A DNA stretch of 8,397 nt from an uncultured Collinsella sp. Lineage in GTDB: Bacteria; Actinomycetota; Coriobacteriia; Coriobacteriales; Coriobacteriaceae. The position numbers and the translations under genes were made by a program. This document shows positions 5,076-8,397 of this stretch, one piece after another; position 1 is the first letter of the stretch, and the number at the start of each line of letters is the position of its first letter. The notes beneath the pieces were generated by a model that searched no databases, had not been told where the DNA came from, and saw nothing but the letters and a program-made list of their open reading frames with translations. The DNA lies in NCBI GenBank assembly GCA_958418185.1, contig CATZEP010000055.1, forward strand, positions 1 to 8,397, read 5' to 3'.

Positions 5076-6053
5076 ATGTACCAGACGCGTAAGATCGGTG
5101 TGGTCGGCCAGGGCCACGTAGGAGCACATGCCGCCAACAGCCTACTTATGCAGGGCATTGCCGATGAGCTGTACCTGTGCGATATCAACGAGGCCAAGGT
5201 GACGTCAGAGGTCCAGGACCTGCGCGACTCCCTTTCGTTTGTCCCGTACAACACCAAGATCGTCAACTGCTACGACCACTACGAGGAGCTGGCCTGCTGC
5301 GACGTCATCGTCAACGCCGCCGGCAAGGTCGCACTGGCCGCCGGCAACCGCGACGGCGAGCTGTTCTTTACCACCGACGCCGCCCGCACCTTTGCCAAGC
5401 GCATCGTCGACGCCGGCTTTGACGGCATCTTCGTGAGCATCTCCAACCCCTGCGACGTCGTGTGCACCGAGTTGTGGCACCTGACCGGCTACGATCCCAA
5501 GAAGATCATCGGCTCGGGCTGCGGCCTGGACTCCGCCCGCCTGCGCACCGAGATCTCCAAGAAGGTCGGCGTGAGCCCCAAGTCCATCGACGCCTATATG
5601 ATCGGCGAGCACGGCTTTAGCCAGCTTGCAGCCTTTAAGGCCGCGACCATCGCCGGCAAGAGCCTCAACGAGCTCCAGGCCGAGAACCCCGACAAGTACG
5701 CCTTCGACCACATGGAGGTCGAGGAGCTTGCGCGCAAGGGCGGCTACGTAACCTACCGGGGCAAGCAGTGCACCGAGTACGCCGTCGCCAACTCCGCCGC
5801 GCGCGTCTGCGCTGCCGTTCTGCACAACGAGCACGCCGTGCTTTCCGCCTCTACGCTTATGACCGGCCAATATGGCGAGGAGGGCATCTTTACCTCCCTC
5901 CCGTGCGTGATCGGCGCCGAGGGCGTCGAGGAGGTTTACACGCTCGACTTGTCCGAGTACGAGCTCGAGGGCTTCCACAAGAGCTGCCAGCACATCCGCG
6001 ACAACATCGCCCAGCTCGACTGGTGGGACGCCGAGGCTTACGACGCGAAGTAG
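5076..6053 (+). CDS. L-lactate / L-2-hydroxyisocaproate dehydrogenase family protein
   Basis: This 325-residue protein is a full-length member of the LDH/MDH superfamily. It reduces a 2-oxoacid to the L-2-hydroxyacid with NADH, re-oxidising cofactor during fermentation. Visible: Rossmann GQGHVG (11-16), Asp36 at the end of the second strand (NAD preference), ISNPCDV (122-128), LDSAR with Asp152 and substrate-binding Arg155, and GEHG with catalytic His179. The specificity loop (AAGKVALAAGNRDGEL, 81-96) is unlike the typical LDH or MDH loop. The C-terminal half (ARKGGY...GKQCTEYAVANSAARV, 219-243) resembles L-2-hydroxyisocaproate dehydrogenase of lactobacilli, so a branched 2-oxoacid may be the substrate rather than pyruvate. 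After His179 it has FSQ where LDH has DSE. It is a single-gene unit between a -10 element and a strong terminator. Superfamily is certain; substrate is open (ldh or hicD type). Confidence 0.9.
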   Translation: MYQTRKIGVVGQGHVGAHAANSLLMQGIADELYLCDINEAKVTSEVQDLRDSLSFVPYNTKIVNCYDHYEELACCDVIVNAAGKVALAAGNRDGELFFTTDAARTFAKRIVDAGFDGIFVSISNPCDVVCTELWHLTGYDPKKIIGSGCGLDSARLRTEISKKVGVSPKSIDAYMIGEHGFSQLAAFKAATIAGKSLNELQAENPDKYAFDHMEVEELARKGGYVTYRGKQCTEYAVANSAARVCAAVLHNEHAVLSASTLMTGQYGEEGIFTSLPCVIGAEGVEEVYTLDLSEYELEGFHKSCQHIRDNIAQLDWWDAEAYDAK

Positions 6054-6094
6054 GCCGTTGGCTGCCGCAACCTTGCGAATCTAAGCGCGATACC

Positions 6095-6134
6095 AAGCGG
6101 GCCGCGCCGGAAATCCCCGGCGCGGCCCGCTTTT
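6095..6134 (+). terminator. Strong intrinsic terminator of the dehydrogenase gene
   Basis: Perfect 16-bp arms, AAGCGGGCCGCGCCGG (6095-6110) and 6117-6132, enclose a 6-nt loop and end in TTTT (6131-6134). It starts 41 nt after the stop codon. Confidence 0.9.
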
Positions 6135-6167
6135 CAACTCATACAACACGCTCGCACATTTAGGTCT

Positions 6168-6335
6168 AATACTTTCCCCGAGAAGTGAACGAGCAAAATC
6201 GAGCCCCCGGAGCATCGACACTTTATGGGAGCCATTTCCTGCAGTTTCATTGAGATTTTCCTGCGGTTTTGGCGCCAAAAAGTGTCGATGCTTCGAGGGT
6301 CCAAAATAGGTCGTTCACTTCTCGGGAAAAGTATT
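6168..6335. repeat. 168-bp MITE-like inverted repeat
   Basis: Arms 6168-6224 and 6279-6335 are 57 bp each and align without gaps, matching at about 47 positions. The ends (AATACTTTyCCCGAGAAGTG... and the inner GCATCGACACTTT) are nearly perfect and the mismatches cluster in the middle. The 54-bp centre contains a direct repeat, TTTCCTGCrGTTT, at 6235-6247 and 6257-6269. There is no coding capacity and no transposase. No clear target-site duplication was seen. It sits between the two terminators of convergent genes. Confidence 0.8.
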
Positions 6336-6376
6336 TGACTTCGTTTTTCGACAAACAAAACCGGTCATCGCAACGC

Positions 6377-6406
6377 AAACGGGGCCTGCGCTTAGCGTAG
6401 GCCCCG
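6377..6406 (-). terminator. Terminator of the FrlB-like gene
   Basis: Arms 6380-6391 and 6395-6406 pair over 12 positions (one G-T type) around TTA. On the minus strand the stem is followed by a short TTT. It starts about 40 nt downstream of the SIS gene stop. The weak T-tail lowers confidence. Confidence 0.65.
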
Positions 6407-6446
6407 ACGTGAGAAGTTGTTACCCCGGTAACTTAATACCGCTCGA

Positions 6447-7415
6447 TTAGTACTGCTCGATGCCCATGTAGCGACGAACCTCGGGGCTGTGGTTGAACAC
6501 CTTGCCGCGAGCGGCACGCAGCTCGCAGCTCATCGCATAGAAGAAGATCGGCTCCAGGAACGAACGCACGCTGGCGGGCACCTCGCCCACGCCGTACTCG
6601 AGCGCATCGAGCACCATGACTGTATCGGTGTGCGTGTTGAGAAACGCCAGCGCGCGCTCCTCCATGGGGCGGCACTCGCCCGATCCGAGCTGCACGAAAT
6701 AGAACACACCGGGCTCGGTGGCTTCGAACGGGCCGTGGAAGTACTCGCCGGAGTGGATATAGCAGCAGTGCTGCCACTGCATCTCCATGAGCGAGCAGAT
6801 GGCCATGGCGTAGGTCTGGCTAAAGTTGGGGCCGGAACCCAGGATATAGAAGAACTCGTGCTGCTGGCATAGCTCGGCAAAGCGATCGCCCAGCTCGGCG
6901 TTGACCTTCTCGCGGGCAGCGGGCAGCAGGGCATCCATCTGCTTGAGGCCGGCGTACATGTCGGCAAGCGCCTCGTAACCCTCCTGCTGGTCGAGCAGTT
7001 CGGCGGCGATCAGAGCGCCGATACCCTGCGGTACCTCGGCCTGCGGCACGCCTTCGCCCCACGGATAGACCCAGGTAGTCCACTTACCGTTATCGATCTT
7101 TGAGCCCTCGCAGTCGGTCATGGCCACGACCTCGGCGCCGGCTGCCAGCGCCATCTCGCAGCCGTCGACGACCTCCTGCGTGTTGCCGCTGTGGCTGCAG
7201 GCAATGACGAGCGACTTCTCGCCAAGACTCTTGGGAGCCATCAGGCAAAACTCGCGCGCCGTGTAGACCGTCGAGGTAAACGTGGTTGCCTCGCGCTTGA
7301 GCAGCTCGTTGGCCGGCATCAGGTCGATCATCGAACCGCCACAAGCGATCCAAAAGACATTCTCGATCTTGCCCTTGCGCTCGATGATTTCCTGAATTAG
7401 ATCGTGTGCGTTCAT
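6447..7415 (-). CDS. FrlB-like SIS-domain protein (fructoselysine-6-phosphate deglycase type)
   Basis: The 322-residue protein has two SIS (sugar isomerase) domains. The first carries ACGGS (24-28) and CSHSGNT (73-79), the phosphosugar-binding Ser/Thr loop. The second carries LGSG (192-195) and SGEYFHGPFE (222-231), the catalytic-side motif of the FrlB/GlmS-isomerase-like group. EMQWQH before it and RRYM near the C-terminus also fit FrlB. FrlB cleaves fructoselysine-6-phosphate to lysine and glucose-6-phosphate in the cytoplasm; relatives act on other Amadori compounds or amino-sugar phosphates. AAGGAGGAG lies 7 nt before the ATG. It follows a GntR/UTRA regulator on the same strand but has its own promoter and candidate operators in between. 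No kinase or transporter is visible, so the exact substrate is not established. Confidence 0.85.
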   Translation of the reverse strand: MNAHDLIQEIIERKGKIENVFWIACGGSMIDLMPANELLKREATTFTSTVYTAREFCLMAPKSLGEKSLVIACSHSGNTQEVVDGCEMALAAGAEVVAMTDCEGSKIDNGKWTTWVYPWGEGVPQAEVPQGIGALIAAELLDQQEGYEALADMYAGLKQMDALLPAAREKVNAELGDRFAELCQQHEFFYILGSGPNFSQTYAMAICSLMEMQWQHCCYIHSGEYFHGPFEATEPGVFYFVQLGSGECRPMEERALAFLNTHTDTVMVLDALEYGVGEVPASVRSFLEPIFFYAMSCELRAARGKVFNHSPEVRRYMGIEQY

Positions 7416-7422
7416 GGTGATG

Positions 7423-7431
7423 CTCCTCCTT
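7423..7431 (-). promoter_or_regulatory. Ribosome binding site of the FrlB-like gene
   Basis: AAGGAGGAG on the minus strand is a near-perfect anti-16S match 7 nt before the ATG, predicting strong translation. Confidence 0.85.
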
Positions 7432-7469
7432 GTGTGGCGGTTTTGAACGACGGCAGCTCGTACCTGCGG

Positions 7470-7489
7470 TCGTTCTATGTTGTCCTATT
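7470..7489. promoter_or_regulatory. Operator half 1: paired direct repeat near the transcription start
   Basis: Reading the + strand, TCGTTCTAT (7470-7478) and TTGTCCTAT (7480-7488) are spaced 10 bp apart and abut the -10 element of the FrlB-like gene. The motif recurs as a better-matched pair at 7532. It is the likely target of the neighbouring GntR regulator. Confidence 0.55.
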
Positions 7490-7516
7490 TATAGCACGCA
7501 CGACGACGCCCGTGAA
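7488..7516 (-). promoter_or_regulatory. Promoter of the FrlB-like gene
   Basis: On the minus strand TATAAA (7493-7488) is preceded, 17 bp upstream, by TTCACG (7516-7511), which matches TTGACA at 4 of 6. The start would fall near 7481, inside the proximal operator pair, giving a leader of about 65 nt. Confidence 0.5.
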
Positions 7517-7531
7517 GTCATTTCACCAAAC

Positions 7532-7551
7532 TTGTTCTATATTGTTCTATC
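7532..7551. promoter_or_regulatory. Operator half 2: perfect paired direct repeat upstream of the promoter
   Basis: TTGTTCTAT occurs twice exactly, at 7532-7540 and 7542-7550, spaced 10 bp apart on the same DNA face. The pair is 62 bp (about six helical turns) from the equivalent pair at 7470. It lies between the regulator's stop codon and the promoter. Confidence 0.6.
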
Positions 7552-7559
7552 TGTGGACG

Positions 7560-8315
7560 TTAGATGTCGAACACGTAGCGCGAGCCCACAATCTTTTGGC
7601 GTCCGAGCAGCAGGGGCTGCCCGTCCTCGTCGGTAAAGTACGCCTCCATATAGAAGAGCGGCTCGCCGACCGGCACCTCCAGCAGCGAGGCCGCCTGAGC
7701 ATCGGCAAGCGCAATCTCCACCGTACAGGGGTCGGACTTGAGCGGCGCGCGGCCCGAATGCTCGGCAACGAGCGCAAAGATGGAATTGTCCGTGAGGTCC
7801 TTGTCGGCAAGCGTCTGCAGATAGGGATGGTCGGCCAGCACAAAGGCGTTGTTCTCGAGCATGACGGGCACGCCGTCTGCCGTGCGCACGCGCTCGACCA
7901 CGATGAGCTCGCAACCGGGTTCCACCCCAAAAAACGCCGCGTCCTCGCGCGTCGCCGCAACCACCGTGCGCGACACCAGACGTGCTCCGGCCACCATGTC
8001 GTTGGCAGCGCAACCCTCGGAAAAGCTCTGAACGTCACCCTTCTGGACAATCTTGCGCTTGAGCTTGGGCGCGCACACAAACGTGCCCCTCCCCTGCTGG
8101 CGGTTGAGATACCCCGCACGCGACAGCTCCTCGATGGCGCGGCGCACAGTGACGCGTCCCACGCCGTAAGACTTCGCGAGCTCCATCTCAGAAGGAATGC
8201 GCGAGCCGGATGCGTACACGCCGCGCGCGATCTCGCCCTTTAGGTCGTCCATTACCTGCTGGTACAGCGGCACGGCGGGCACGTCAGTGCGGTCGGTTTT
8301 ATCGTCGAATGCCAT
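7560..8315 (-). CDS. GntR family transcriptional regulator, HutC/UTRA subfamily
   Basis: The 251-residue protein has the full HutC-type layout. An N-terminal winged helix-turn-helix (about 16-82) reads PLYQQVMDDLKGEI, SGSRIPSEMELAKSYGV, VTVRRAIEELSRAGYL and GRGTFV. A C-terminal UTRA ligand-binding domain (about 100-247) includes ERVRTADGVPVMLENNAF. UTRA domains of this subfamily sense small molecules, often phosphorylated sugars, and ligand binding changes DNA affinity. Position immediately upstream of the FrlB-like gene suggests it controls that gene through the paired TTGTTCTAT sites, with a phosphorylated Amadori product or amino sugar as possible inducer (inference). The ATG has GGAG (8326-8323) 7 nt ahead. 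It starts only 2 nt after the stop codon of the preceding frame, so it is probably co-transcribed with that gene. Confidence 0.92.
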   Translation of the reverse strand: MAFDDKTDRTDVPAVPLYQQVMDDLKGEIARGVYASGSRIPSEMELAKSYGVGRVTVRRAIEELSRAGYLNRQQGRGTFVCAPKLKRKIVQKGDVQSFSEGCAANDMVAGARLVSRTVVAATREDAAFFGVEPGCELIVVERVRTADGVPVMLENNAFVLADHPYLQTLADKDLTDNSIFALVAEHSGRAPLKSDPCTVEIALADAQAASLLEVPVGEPLFYMEAYFTDEDGQPLLLGRQKIVGSRYVFDI

Positions 8316-8317
8316 CG

Positions 8318-8397
8318 TTACGCTCCATCCCGCGCATGCTCGGACTCACATTCTTCAATCGCCGCCATAAACTGTTCGCCAAAGGCGTCGGCCTTTT
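8318..8397 (-). CDS. C-terminal end of an unidentified gene upstream of the GntR regulator
   Basis: The minus strand is open from the window edge to TAA at 8320-8318, giving about 25 residues ending EECESEHARDGA. The TAA is followed by CG and then the ATG of the regulator, a spacing typical of translationally coupled operon genes. The Shine-Dalgarno GGAG of the regulator lies within its last codons. The fragment (ADAFGEQFMAAIEE) is too short to assign a family. Confidence 0.6.
   Translation of the reverse strand, partial: KADAFGEQFMAAIEECESEHARDGA

Noticed and set aside
5205..5993. Long minus-strand frame within the dehydrogenase gene
   Set aside because: It is a high-GC antisense shadow with low-complexity Gly/Ala/Val content. 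The + strand encodes a complete dehydrogenase.
7404..8243. Long + strand frame opposite the GntR gene and the SIS promoter
   Set aside because: It would read through the operator/promoter spacer and lie antisense to a clear GntR/UTRA protein. It has no recognisable domain.

Overview
The window looks like chromosomal DNA of a high-GC, Gram-positive gut anaerobe, most likely a coriobacterium close to Collinsella. This is inferred from protein flavour (M16C peptidase, FrlB-like SIS protein, fermentative L-2-hydroxyacid dehydrogenase, wHTH/nuclease fusion), GC-rich coding sequence, and intergenic spaces full of short hairpin repeats. No database search was possible, so the genus is a judgement.

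Layout, left to right. (1) The 3' part of a large M16C (insulinase/presequence-protease-like) metallopeptidase, + strand, ending at 1304 with a hairpin terminator. (2) A 392-bp spacer holding at least four stem-loops: the terminator, two tandem copies of one inverted repeat, and two more hairpins, the last just in front of the next ribosome binding site. (3) A 5-formyltetrahydrofolate cyclo-ligase gene, + strand (1697-2293). (4) A minus-strand gene (2512-3474) fusing an AbiEi-antitoxin-like N-terminus to a DUF559/Vsr-like nuclease-fold C-terminus. It is bracketed by two copies, in the same orientation, of a composite repeat: a long hairpin followed by 22-bp tandem repeats. (5) metA on the minus strand (3938-4864), whose Glu111 predicts acetyl-CoA rather than succinyl-CoA use. 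(6) Divergent from it, an L-lactate/L-2-hydroxyisocaproate dehydrogenase family gene, + strand (5076-6053), with a strong terminator. (7) A 393-bp convergent spacer holding a 168-bp MITE-like inverted repeat between the two genes' terminators. (8) A minus-strand carbohydrate module: the tail of an unknown gene, a GntR/UTRA regulator starting 2 nt after it, then a FrlB-like SIS-domain protein with its own promoter and two pairs of 10-bp-spaced direct repeats that look like the regulator's operators.

The metabolic genes read as ordinary housekeeping and accessory metabolism: one-carbon folate salvage, first step of methionine synthesis, NADH re-oxidation or 2-oxoacid reduction, and use of an amino-sugar or glycated amino acid. 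The unexplained material lies in the intergenic repeats and the solitary wHTH-nuclease gene. The best candidate for something undescribed is the nuclease gene with its own upstream repeat array, flanked by two copies of the composite repeat; the sequence alone does not show whether that association is functional.
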